Part shown: positions 36,197 to 42,835 of the stretch, piece by piece
How positions within the stretch are numbered: the first letter of the stretch is position 1
Layout: the number at the start of each line of letters is the position of its first letter
Source: Trueperaceae bacterium
Lineage (GTDB): Bacteria > Deinococcota > Deinococci > Deinococcales > Trueperaceae
Direction of reading: 5' to 3'
Assembly: GCA_011390675.1 (NCBI GenBank)
Contig: JAABRX010000002.1
Location: forward strand, 1 to 42,835
DNA: 42,835 nucleotides
The notes under the pieces: model-generated
The model's input: the letters and a program-made list of their open reading frames with translations, nothing else
Database searches by the model: none
Told to the model about the DNA's origin: nothing
Made by a program: the position numbers and the translations under genes

Positions 36197-36816
36197 GCAG
36201 GGCTCCTTGGGGAGGGGGGCGGCGCATCGGCCGCTCCGGAAGAACGGTCGGTCGCGTCGGACGCATCGGTCGCGTCGGACGCGTCGGTTGCGTCGGTCAA
36301 GGGTGCGCTGCGCGCCGCGGTGGCGCGCAGCAGATCGTCGGTCGTCACGGCGAGCAACGCGTCCCGGGCGCCGCCGCCGGCCACGACCTCGAGGCCCGGC
36401 CGCACCCGGGCCGCATCGACCCAGGTGGGCAGCGGAGCGCGGTGGCCGAACGGCGGCATCGCGCCGACCGGGAAGCCGGTCAGCTCGAGGGCCTCGTCGG
36501 CGCTCGCGAGGCGCACGCGCCGACGCGACGTGCCGAAGGCGGCGGCGAGCTTGGGGTAGACCAACCGGTCCTCGCCCGCCGCGATCACCAGCGTGGGCGC
36601 CCCGTCCACCCAGAACACGAGGCTCTTGAGCACCCGCTCGGGCGCAACCCCGACCGCCGCCGCGGCCTCGGGGACGGTGGGGGTGGGCACGCCCGGCCGC
36701 AGCAGCCGCGCGCCGACGCCGTGCGCGGTGCACCAGGCGAGCAGCGATTCGGGACCCAGCGCCTCGCCGGCGTCGCGCTCGCGAGAACCCTCGTGCTCGC
36801 GAGGACCCTCGCTCAC
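36193..36816 (-). CDS. YbaK/ProX-family aminoacyl-tRNA deacylase domain protein
   Basis: A 207-aa free-standing editing-domain protein. The fold signature is clear: TVPEAAAAVGVAPERVLKSL, then DRLVYPKLAAAFG with the catalytic Lys region, ELTGFPVGAMPPFGH, and the final GGGARDALLAVTTDDLL. Relatives hydrolyse mischarged Cys- or Ala-tRNA; specificity is not readable. The GTG at 36816 overlaps the carboxypeptidase stop (GTGA). The N-terminus has an imperfect repeat (EGPREHEGSRERD). The C-terminus has a DATDAS hexapeptide repeat encoded by an 18-bp tandem repeat at 36249-36298. Confidence 0.92.
   Translation of the reverse strand: MSEGPREHEGSRERDAGEALGPESLLAWCTAHGVGARLLRPGVPTPTVPEAAAAVGVAPERVLKSLVFWVDGAPTLVIAAGEDRLVYPKLAAAFGTSRRRVRLASADEALELTGFPVGAMPPFGHRAPLPTWVDAARVRPGLEVVAGGGARDALLAVTTDDLLRATAARSAPLTDATDASDATDASDATDRSSGAADAPPPSPRSPA
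36249..36298. repeat. 18-bp tandem repeat inside the YbaK-family gene
   Basis: Two 18-bp units (36249-36266 and 36267-36284; one base different) plus a degenerate partial third unit to 36298. They encode the DATDAS hexapeptide and keep the frame, so copy number could vary without breaking the gene. Confidence 0.85.
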
Positions 36817-38315
36817 GCGAAGCCGTAGAGGGCGCCGTACTTGGCGCGGGCGTACCGCACGTAGGCGTCGGCCGACAGCGGCGCGCCGGTGGCGCGCTCC
36901 ACGAGCTCGTCGGGGGCGAACCGGGAACCGTGGTCGTGGACGTTGGCCACCAGCCAATCGAAGACCGGGGCGAAGTCGCCCGCCGCGAGGTGCGCGTCGC
37001 GATCGGGGACCGCGCGCCCGAGCGCGTCCCAGAGCTGCACCGAGAGCAGCGTCCCGAGCGTGTACGTCGGGAAGTACCCGAACATCCCGGCCGACCAGTG
37101 CACGTCCTGCAGGCATCCTTGACGATCGTCGGGCGGCGTGGGCAGCCCGAGCGCGGCGCTCTCCTCGGCCCAGGCACCCGGAAGGTCGGCCACGTCGAGC
37201 GAGCCCGCGATCAACCGCTGCTCGAGCTCGAACCGCAGCATCACGTGGAGGTGGTAGGTCAGCTCGTCGGCCTCGACCCGGATGAGGGTCGGGCGCACGG
37301 CGTTGATCGCGAAGACGAAGCGCTCGGCGTCGACGTCGTCGAAGACGCCGGGTGCGTGGGCGCGCAGGCGCGCGTACGCCCACGTCCAGAAGGGGCGCCC
37401 ACGGCCCACGAGGTTCTCCCACAGCCGCGACTGCGACTCGTGGACCCCGAGGCTGACGGAATCGCCCAGCGGCGTTCGGGCCTCGGCGGCCGGGAGGTTC
37501 TGTTCGTACATGCCGTGGCCGGACTCGTGCAGCGTCCCGAACAGCGCCATCGCGAAGCGATCGCTTCGGTACCGGGTGGTGATCCGTACGTCGCCGGGGC
37601 CGATGCGCTGCGCGAACGGGTGGACCGTGCGATCGAGCCGACCGCGCGCGAAGTCGAACCCGAACGCCCGCACCATCTCGGTCGCGAACGCTTCCTGAGC
37701 CGCCTCGGGCACCGGGCGCGCGAGCACGTCGAGGTCGGGCGCCCGGTCGCTGCCGCGCACGGCGTCGAGGAGCGCTGCGATCTCGATGCGCAGCGGCGCG
37801 AACACCTGCGCCACCCGCTCCGCGCTCGACCCGCGCTCGTACAGATCGTGCAGGACGTCGTAGGGATCGCCGTCGCCGAGGGCCGCCGCACGCTCGCGTT
37901 GCAGCGCCAGCGTCGCGCGCAGTTCGGGCGCGAACGCCGCGAAGTCGTCCGCAGCTCGCGCCTGGGCCCACACCGCTTGTCCAAGGGCGGCCTGGAGCGC
38001 GAGGCGGGTGACCAGGTCGGCCGGCACGCGCCGCGCGCGGTCGACCTCGCGGCGCACCTCGCGCACGAGCGCGGCGTCGTCGCCGGTGAGCCCGCTCCCC
38101 TCGAGCCGTCCGAGCAGATCGAACAGCCGATCGTCGACCAGGTGCTCGTGGCGCAACCCGGCGAGCGTCGCCGACTGGCGTCCACGCGCTTCGACGCCAC
38201 CTGCGGGCATGTACGTGTGTTGATCCCAGCCGAGCAGGGCCTGGGCTTGCTCGAGGTCGGCGATGACGCCGAGGCGGTCGCGCAGCAGCGCGAGGTCGGT
38301 CGCGGGTTCGGCCAT
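36813..38315 (-). CDS. Carboxypeptidase Taq (M32 family)
   Basis: A zinc carboxypeptidase first known from Thermus aquaticus. The 500-aa length matches the family. Motifs in order: LGWDQHTYMPAGG, the zinc site HESGH in FGTLHESGHGMYEQ, the HES-Q loop GVHESQSRLWENLVGR, the EADELTYHLHVMLRFELE helix, and DVHWSAGMFGYFPTYTLG. These are the defining blocks of M32. The ATG at 38315 has TATCGT 7 nt upstream and no Shine-Dalgarno, so I prefer it to a GTG three codons earlier. It heads an apparent operon with YbaK, DsbA-like and M42 genes. Confidence 0.97.
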   Translation of the reverse strand: MAEPATDLALLRDRLGVIADLEQAQALLGWDQHTYMPAGGVEARGRQSATLAGLRHEHLVDDRLFDLLGRLEGSGLTGDDAALVREVRREVDRARRVPADLVTRLALQAALGQAVWAQARAADDFAAFAPELRATLALQRERAAALGDGDPYDVLHDLYERGSSAERVAQVFAPLRIEIAALLDAVRGSDRAPDLDVLARPVPEAAQEAFATEMVRAFGFDFARGRLDRTVHPFAQRIGPGDVRITTRYRSDRFAMALFGTLHESGHGMYEQNLPAAEARTPLGDSVSLGVHESQSRLWENLVGRGRPFWTWAYARLRAHAPGVFDDVDAERFVFAINAVRPTLIRVEADELTYHLHVMLRFELEQRLIAGSLDVADLPGAWAEESAALGLPTPPDDRQGCLQDVHWSAGMFGYFPTYTLGTLLSVQLWDALGRAVPDRDAHLAAGDFAPVFDWLVANVHDHGSRFAPDELVERATGAPLSADAYVRYARAKYGALYGFA

Positions 38316-38322
38316 GGCGGGC

Positions 38323-38328
38323 ACGATA
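38323..38328 (-). promoter_or_regulatory. -10 box for the carboxypeptidase operon (leaderless type)
   Basis: TATCGT ends 7 nt before the ATG at 38315. Confidence 0.5.
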
Positions 38329-38396
38329 CCTCAGGGCACCGCCGAAGCCCGTCCAAGAGCGTGCCTGACGCCCCCGAGCGCGTGGTGGCCGCGTGG

Positions 38397-38402
38397 TAGC
38401 GT
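38397..38402 (+). promoter_or_regulatory. -10 box for the dynamin-like gene (leaderless type)
   Basis: TGgTAGCGT, an extended -10, ends 6 nt before the ATG at 38409, which would put the ATG at about +1. Confidence 0.55.
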
Positions 38403-38408
38403 GGCGCG

Positions 38409-40175
38409 ATGGAGCCTTCACGTCCCCTGAGCGGCGTCCTCGACGAGCACGTCGCCGACCTGCTGCTGCGCGAGCGCACGGCGATCGGCGACCTCCGGGC
38501 GCTCGTCGCCCGCGGGCACCTGGGCGACGACCCGGAGCGCGCGCTCGCCACCGCCCTCGAAGACCTCGAAGGGCTCTTCCTGCTCGTGGTCGTCGGCGAG
38601 TTCAACGCCGGCAAGTCGACGCTGGTGAACGCGCTGCTCGGCGCGACCGTCATGCGCGAGGGGGTGACCCCGACCACCGACCGGGTCACGCTCGTGGTGC
38701 ACGGTCCCGAGGCGACCTCCGAAGAGCTGTCGGCGGAGTTCGCGCGCGTCACGCACCCGGCCGATCGGCTGCGGGCGCTCGCGTTGGTCGACACGCCGGG
38801 GACGAACGCGGTGATCGCCAAGCACCAACTGTTGACCGAGAAGTTCGTCCCGCGCGCCGACCTGGTGCTGTTCGTCACGTCGTCCGATCGCCCCTTCACC
38901 GAGAGCGAGCGCGGCTTCCTGGAGCGCATCGCCGGGTGGGGCAAGAAGGTGGCGATCGTGATCAACAAGGCCGACCTGTTCGAGGGTGCGGAGGCCCGCA
39001 CCGAGGTGCACGACTTCGTGCTGGCGCACGCGCGCGACGTGCTCGAGCGCACGCCGGACGTGTTCGACGTCGCGGCGCGCGCCGCGATGCGCGCGCGGAC
39101 CGCGGGCGACGCCGCCGCGCTCGAAGCGAGCGGCCTGCCGGCTTTGGAGCGCTACCTCGCCGAGAAGGTCGACGTCGACCGCGTGCGCCTCAAGCTCGAC
39201 GCCGGCCTCGGGGTCGCCCTGCACGTCGCCGAAGAAGCGCTGGCGACGATCGAAGCGCAGCGCGCGCTGCTGCGCGACGATCGCCGGACGCTGGACGACG
39301 TCGATCGGCAGCAGGGGCAGTGGGCCAAGGACCTCAAGCGCGAGGGGCGCGCGTACGTCGACCGCGTCAAGACGGTCTTGCTCGAGGTCGAGCGGCGCGG
39401 CGAGGTCTTCTTCGACGACACCGTGCAGCTGGGCAAGCTCCTGACGCTGATGCGCCCCGAGAAGGTGCGCGCGGCCTTCGAGGCGCGCGTGCTGCGCGGC
39501 GCGGCGGGCGAGATCGACACGGCGGTCGCGGCGCTGAGCGACTGGTTCGTCGAACGCACCCTGCAGCAGTGGGAGGACGTCGTCGGCTTCGTCGCGGAGC
39601 GGCGCAAGGCGGGCGAGGAGCGCACGATCGGCGAGGTGGGCGGGCGCTTCCACTACGACCGCGCGGCGCTGATCGGCTCCCTGCGCGAGCGCGCGCACGG
39701 CGTGTTGGACGGCTTCGACACCGATGGTGAAGCGCGGCGCGTCGCCGAGGCGCTGCAGGCAGGGGTCGTGCAGACCGGTCTGATGCAGGTGGGGGGGCTC
39801 GGCCTGGGCGCGGCGGCCGTCGCGATCGTGAGCACGGCCGCGTGGGACGTGACCGGGATCGCCGCTGGGCTCACCGTGATGGGTCTGGGGCTGTTGGTGC
39901 TGCCGCATCGCCGACGGACCGCCAAACGGCGCCTCCACGAGCAGATGCAGGAGCTGCGCGACGGTCTGGAGCGGGGCCTGGGCGGGCAGATCGACGAAGA
40001 GATCACGGCCGCGGCCGATCGGCTCGGGAACGCGATCGCGCCCTACACGCGCTTCGTGCGCACCGAGCTCGAGCGGCTCGAAGAGGTCGCCGCGGAGGCG
40101 TCCGCCCTGCACGACCGACTGACCGCGCTGCGCGCCGAGGTCGCGCGGCTCGAACGCACCGACGCCCCCGCCTGA
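38409..40175 (+). CDS. Bacterial dynamin-like GTPase
   Basis: A 588-aa large GTPase. The G domain has the P-loop GEFNAGKST (63-71), the switch-I Thr region EGVTPTTDRVT, G3 DTPGTN and G4 INKADLF. Long coiled-coil helices follow (AEEALATIEAQRALLRDD and later). A hydrophobic hairpin near residues 455-500 (GLGLGAAAVAIVSTAAWDVTGIAAGLTVMGLGLLVLP) would be the membrane paddle. Bacterial dynamin-like proteins remodel or repair membranes. Many occur as tandem pairs, but this one stands alone. It is probably leaderless. Confidence 0.9.
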   Translation: MEPSRPLSGVLDEHVADLLLRERTAIGDLRALVARGHLGDDPERALATALEDLEGLFLLVVVGEFNAGKSTLVNALLGATVMREGVTPTTDRVTLVVHGPEATSEELSAEFARVTHPADRLRALALVDTPGTNAVIAKHQLLTEKFVPRADLVLFVTSSDRPFTESERGFLERIAGWGKKVAIVINKADLFEGAEARTEVHDFVLAHARDVLERTPDVFDVAARAAMRARTAGDAAALEASGLPALERYLAEKVDVDRVRLKLDAGLGVALHVAEEALATIEAQRALLRDDRRTLDDVDRQQGQWAKDLKREGRAYVDRVKTVLLEVERRGEVFFDDTVQLGKLLTLMRPEKVRAAFEARVLRGAAGEIDTAVAALSDWFVERTLQQWEDVVGFVAERRKAGEERTIGEVGGRFHYDRAALIGSLRERAHGVLDGFDTDGEARRVAEALQAGVVQTGLMQVGGLGLGAAAVAIVSTAAWDVTGIAAGLTVMGLGLLVLPHRRRTAKRRLHEQMQELRDGLERGLGGQIDEEITAAADRLGNAIAPYTRFVRTELERLEEVAAEASALHDRLTALRAEVARLERTDAPA

Positions 40176-40239
40176 CGACCCCGCCGGACGACCGCCCTGG
40201 GGGAGGCCGCGCCGCACGGAGCACCCGGGCGCGCTCTGC

Positions 40240-40245
40240 TACGCT
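40240..40245 (+). promoter_or_regulatory. -10 box for pheA (leaderless type)
   Basis: TGcTACGCT, an extended -10, ends 6 nt before the GTG at 40252. Confidence 0.55.
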
Positions 40246-40251
40246 GCGCGC

Positions 40252-41133
40252 GTGACGCGCTCCGTGCTCCGCCCCGCCACCGACGCCGCCGCCACGCGAC
40301 GCATCGTCGTCGCCTTCCAGGGGGTCTCGGGCGCCTTCTCGGAACAGGCCGCGCTCCAGTTCGCCCCGGACGCCGAGACCATCGGCTTCGCCACCTTCGA
40401 GGAGGCCTTCGAGGCCGCCGTCTCGGGCCGCTGCAGCCACGCCTGCCTGCCGGTCGAGAACTCGCTGGCCGGGTCGATCAACCAGACCTACGACCTGCTC
40501 ACCGACTCCGTGCTCCACGTGGTCGGCGAGCAGGTCGTGCGCGTCCACCACAACCTGCTCGCGCGTCCGGGCACCCGCATCGAGGACGTCCGCCGGGTGT
40601 ACAGCCACCCCCAGGCGCTCGCCCAATGCCAGGGGTACCTGCGCAAGCACGGCTTCGAGGCGGTCACCGACTTCGACACCGCCGGCGCCGCGAAGCTGAT
40701 CTCCGAGAACGGCGGCGAGGGGAAGGCCGCGCTCGCGAGCAAGCGCGCCGCGGCCGCGTACGGGCTCGACGTGCTCGCCGAGAACGTCGAGGACCTCGAC
40801 TTCAACTACACCCGCTTCTTCGTCCTGGGCGCCGATCCCGTGACTCGGACCGAAGGAGCGCAGAAGACCAGCCTGGTCCTCGCGACGCGCCACCGTCCCG
40901 GCGACCTGGTCGATTGCCTCGTCGAGTTCCCCGAGCACGGCTTGAACATGACCAAGCTCGAGTCGCGCCCGCGCCGCGACAAGCCGTGGAGCTACCTCTT
41001 CTACGTCGACGTCGAGGGCCACGTCGAGGATCCGGCCGTGGCGGCCGCGTTGACGGGGCTCATGCGCAAGGCGGCGTTCGTCAAGTTCCTCGGCTCGTAC
41101 CCGGCGGCGCCGTCGCTGGTCGAGCTCGACTGA
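40252..41133 (+). CDS. pheA: Prephenate dehydratase
   Basis: Converts prephenate to phenylpyruvate in phenylalanine synthesis. The 293-aa monofunctional form lacks a chorismate mutase domain. The catalytic domain shows VAFQGVSGAFSEQAA, LPVENSLAGSINQTYDLL, SHPQALAQCQGYL and the catalytic Thr motif NYTRFFVLG. The C-terminal ACT domain has HGLNMTKLESRPRRDKPWSYLFYVD, whose ESRP block binds phenylalanine, so feedback inhibition is expected. The first about 15 residues before the fold are extra. The GTG start is supported by the -10 box 6 nt upstream. Confidence 0.97.
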   Translation: MTRSVLRPATDAAATRRIVVAFQGVSGAFSEQAALQFAPDAETIGFATFEEAFEAAVSGRCSHACLPVENSLAGSINQTYDLLTDSVLHVVGEQVVRVHHNLLARPGTRIEDVRRVYSHPQALAQCQGYLRKHGFEAVTDFDTAGAAKLISENGGEGKAALASKRAAAAYGLDVLAENVEDLDFNYTRFFVLGADPVTRTEGAQKTSLVLATRHRPGDLVDCLVEFPEHGLNMTKLESRPRRDKPWSYLFYVDVEGHVEDPAVAAALTGLMRKAAFVKFLGSYPAAPSLVELD

Positions 41134-41149
41134 TTCCGGAAGGGGCGCC

Positions 41150-41796
41150 ATGGCACCCAACGACGCACCGCACGACCCCGCGACCGACGCCGACGACCCC
41201 GAAGTCCTGAGGCTGGACGACGCGCTCAAGCTCGCCGGCGTCGCCGGCACCGGCGGGCAGGCCAAGCAGCTCATCCAACAGGGCGACGTGCGCGTGAACG
41301 GCGAGGTCGAGACCCGGCGCAAGCGCAAGCTCGTCGAGGGGGACGTGGTCGAGGTCGGCGGCGAGAGCTTCGAGATCGCGCTGTCCGACGACCCGTCCGA
41401 GGACGAAGAGGACGACGCGCGCGAGGGCGCGGACGCCGACGACGACCCGAGCGTGACCGCGGCGTTCGTCGACGACGCGGACGACGCGACGACGACGACG
41501 ACGACCCGAGCGACGACCTGGACGACGATCCGGACGGCGACGCGCTCGAGCTCTCGCCGGCCGATCTCGAGCGGTGGGCGGATTGGGTGGTCGAACGGAT
41601 GCGCGAGGACGACGGCGAGGCCGTGATCCTGCGCCTCGGTTCGCTCCACCCCGACGCCCTCGAGGCGCTGTTCGAGCTGCTGCCCGCCGACGTCGAGGAC
41701 GCGGTCCTGGACGCGCTCGACGCGGTGCTCGAGGACGGCGACGAGGGCGGCTTCGGCCCGCCCGGCCCGCATCGCGACGGCCCGCTCGAAGCCTGA
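41150..41796 (+). pseudogene. S4-domain (YbcJ-like) RNA-binding protein gene with an apparent frameshift
   Basis: The ATG at 41150, with GGAAGGGG at 41138-41145, opens a protein whose residues 22-72 match the YbcJ-type S4 domain: RLDDALKLAGVAGTGGQAKQLI, QGDVRVNGEVETRRKRKLVEGD. An acidic Asp/Glu linker follows. In a GAC repeat (about 41485-41506) the sense reading moves to the -1 frame: the first frame turns to Thr/Arg-rich nonsense and stops at 41626, while the other frame runs on as DDDDDDPSDDLDD, then ELSPADLERWADWVVERM and stops at 41796 with normal codon use. A lost base, assembly error or programmed shift could explain it. The S4 half is intact, so the product may still work. Confidence 0.75.
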
Positions 41797-41812
41797 CCCG
41801 AACGCGCGGCCC

Positions 41813-42397
41813 TCAGCGCCACGCGACCACCGGGCGCTCCGGCAGCGCGTCGGGCGCCACCGGCTCACCGACCGGGAGCGCGTCCCGGCGCGTGTAGCGA
41901 CCGTCCGCAGGCGCGCGCCACCGCGACGCCCGCCGCTCGCCGACCGCGATCGTCCACACCTCGCGCACGCCGGCGCCCGCGCAGCGGTGCGCGCGCCAGC
42001 GCAAGGGCGCCTCGTCCTCCCCCACGAACACGGCCAGCGCGACGCCCGCCGCCAGCCAGCGCGTCGGCCGGGGTGCGCCGCGGCGCACCCCGGCGACCTC
42101 CCCGAAGCGCGGCCGAGCGGAGGGCGCGGGTTGCCACGCGGGACGCACCAGCGCGACCTCGGGGCGCAGCAGATCGCGCGGGCCGGCGACGAGCGCGGCG
42201 CGGACCTCGACGCGGTGGTCGGGCGCCGCCGCGACCAGCGCCGCCGCGAGGTCGGCCACCGCCCGCAGCGCGGCCGCGCTCGGCGATGCGGGCGCCAGCA
42301 GCACCCCGGCGACGAGTTCACCCGTCGCCCCCTCGACCAGCTGCCCCGCCGCCGCGAGGGCGTCGAGCTCGGCGACGGTGAGGGGGGCACGGGTCAT
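41813..42397 (-). CDS. Possible Uma2-fold (DUF820-like) protein
   Basis: A 194-aa protein. Weak resemblance to the Uma2 nuclease-fold family is seen in [24 protein letters not shown] (family: strand then P-D-v) and [18 protein letters not shown] (family: GV.eYWlvD). The usual EV.S catalytic strand and Lys are not evident, so if related it is probably degenerate. The middle is Ala/Arg-rich. A TACCGT -10 lies 6 nt before the ATG. The gene converges on the S4-domain gene and diverges from carB. The assignment is tentative. Confidence 0.45.
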   Translation of the reverse strand: MTRAPLTVAELDALAAAGQLVEGATGELVAGVLLAPASPSAAALRAVADLAAALVAAAPDHRVEVRAALVAGPRDLLRPEVALVRPAWQPAPSARPRFGEVAGVRRGAPRPTRWLAAGVALAVFVGEDEAPLRWRAHRCAGAGVREVWTIAVGERRASRWRAPADGRYTRRDALPVGEPVAPDALPERPVVAWR

Positions 42398-42403
42398 GCG
42401 GCG

Positions 42404-42409
42404 ACGGTA
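42404..42409 (-). promoter_or_regulatory. -10 box for the gene at 42397 (leaderless type)
   Basis: TACCGT ends 6 nt before the ATG. Confidence 0.45.
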
Positions 42410-42518
42410 CCGACGCCGGCGGCCGGGCGCGGCGCCGAGGCGGGCCCGGGCCCAGCCGCCCTCGGCGGGAGCCCAGACGGCCGCCGCCGGGGCGCCCGGC
42501 CGGCTCGGGGTGGGGTGA

Positions 42519-42524
42519 TACACT
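42519..42524 (+). promoter_or_regulatory. -10 box for carB (leaderless type)
   Basis: TGaTACACT, an extended -10, ends 10 nt before the ATG at 42535. Confidence 0.55.
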
Positions 42525-42534
42525 CCGCCGGGCG

Positions 42535-42835
42535 ATGCCACGACGCGACGACATCCACAAGATCCTGATCCTCGGCTCCGGACCGATCGTCATCGGCCAA
42601 GCGGCCGAGTTCGACTACTCCGGGACGCAGGCCTGCAAGGCGCTGCGCCAAGCGGGCTACGAGGTCGTGCTCGTCAACGCCAACCCGGCGACGATCATGA
42701 CCGACCCCGAGGTCGCCGACCGCACGTACGTCGAGCCGCTCACGCCGGCGTTCGTCGAACGGGTGATCGCCGCGGAGCGGCCCGACGCGCTGCTGCCGAC
42801 GCTCGGCGGGCAGACCGCGCTCAACCTCGCCAAGG
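42535..42835 (+). CDS. carB: Carbamoyl-phosphate synthase large subunit, N-terminal part
   Basis: Only about 100 codons are in the window; the gene runs off the right edge. The start [20 protein letters not shown] leads into [21 protein letters not shown], then [21 protein letters not shown] and the last visible [14 protein letters not shown]. These are the hallmark N-terminal blocks of CarB, the ATP-grasp subunit that makes carbamoyl phosphate for arginine and pyrimidines. carA is not adjacent upstream. The product feeds ArgF, encoded about 30 kb away. Leaderless-type -10 as in argF. Confidence 0.97.
   Translation, partial: MPRRDDIHKILILGSGPIVIGQAAEFDYSGTQACKALRQAGYEVVLVNANPATIMTDPEVADRTYVEPLTPAFVERVIAAERPDALLPTLGGQTALNLAK

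Noticed and set aside
41485-41506. GAC repeat as a CRISPR or satellite array
   Set aside because: It is a short run of Asp codons in an acidic linker with no spacers.

Overview
The window is GC-rich chromosomal DNA (roughly 70-75% by eye) packed with housekeeping genes on both strands. I see no insertion sequence, phage gene or CRISPR array. Several traits point to the Deinococcota, perhaps a Truepera-like lineage: a CarH/LitR photoreceptor next to a CRP-family regulator and a carotenoid enzyme, a TAnnnT -10 box 5-10 nt before many start codons (leaderless transcripts), a carboxypeptidase Taq, and a long prepilin peptidase. This assignment is inference; no rRNA is present to test it.

Layout. 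1-2006 (-): membrane-anchored SurA/PpiC-type chaperone cut by the left edge. 2067-2143 (+): tRNA-Arg(CCG). 2282-5744 (-): envelope operon of TPR protein, GerMN-domain protein and S41 protease. 5972-10563 (+): ffh, then rpsP-khpA-rimM-glycosyltransferase-trmD. 10669-11163 (-): OmpH/Skp chaperone. 11258-15591 (+): pilD and the arginine genes argF, argC, argJ. 15648-17036 (-): lpdA. 17154-17513 (+): small unknown gene. 17527-20649 (-): large lipoprotein with a gluzincin motif. 20701-23244 (+): leuS. 23275-24649 (-): maf-mreC. 24740-25839 (+): rpiA-acpS.

25927-29233 (-) holds the most interesting locus: carH, a CRTISO/CrtI-type oxidoreductase and a CRP-family regulator, joined by 4-nt start/stop overlaps. 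In front of carH is a near-consensus promoter with three contiguous 11-bp operator-like repeats. This looks like a light- and B12-controlled carotenoid module.

29486-29977 (+): rnhA. 30010-32065 (-): NarL-type regulator, small Cys-containing protein and M20 peptidase. 32422-32958 (+): free-standing dsRNA-binding-domain protein. 32965-38315 (-): M32 carboxypeptidase, YbaK, DsbA-like protein, M42 aminopeptidase, then a Crp/Fnr regulator with a small partner. 38409-41796 (+): dynamin-like GTPase, pheA, and a frameshifted S4-domain gene. 41813-42397 (-): possible Uma2-fold protein. 42535-end (+): start of carB.

Convergent gene pairs are often separated by perfect or near-perfect hairpins that lack a U tract. 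Genes with ordinary leaders (tRNA, ffh, rpsP, carH) have recognisable -35 boxes; the leaderless ones mostly do not.
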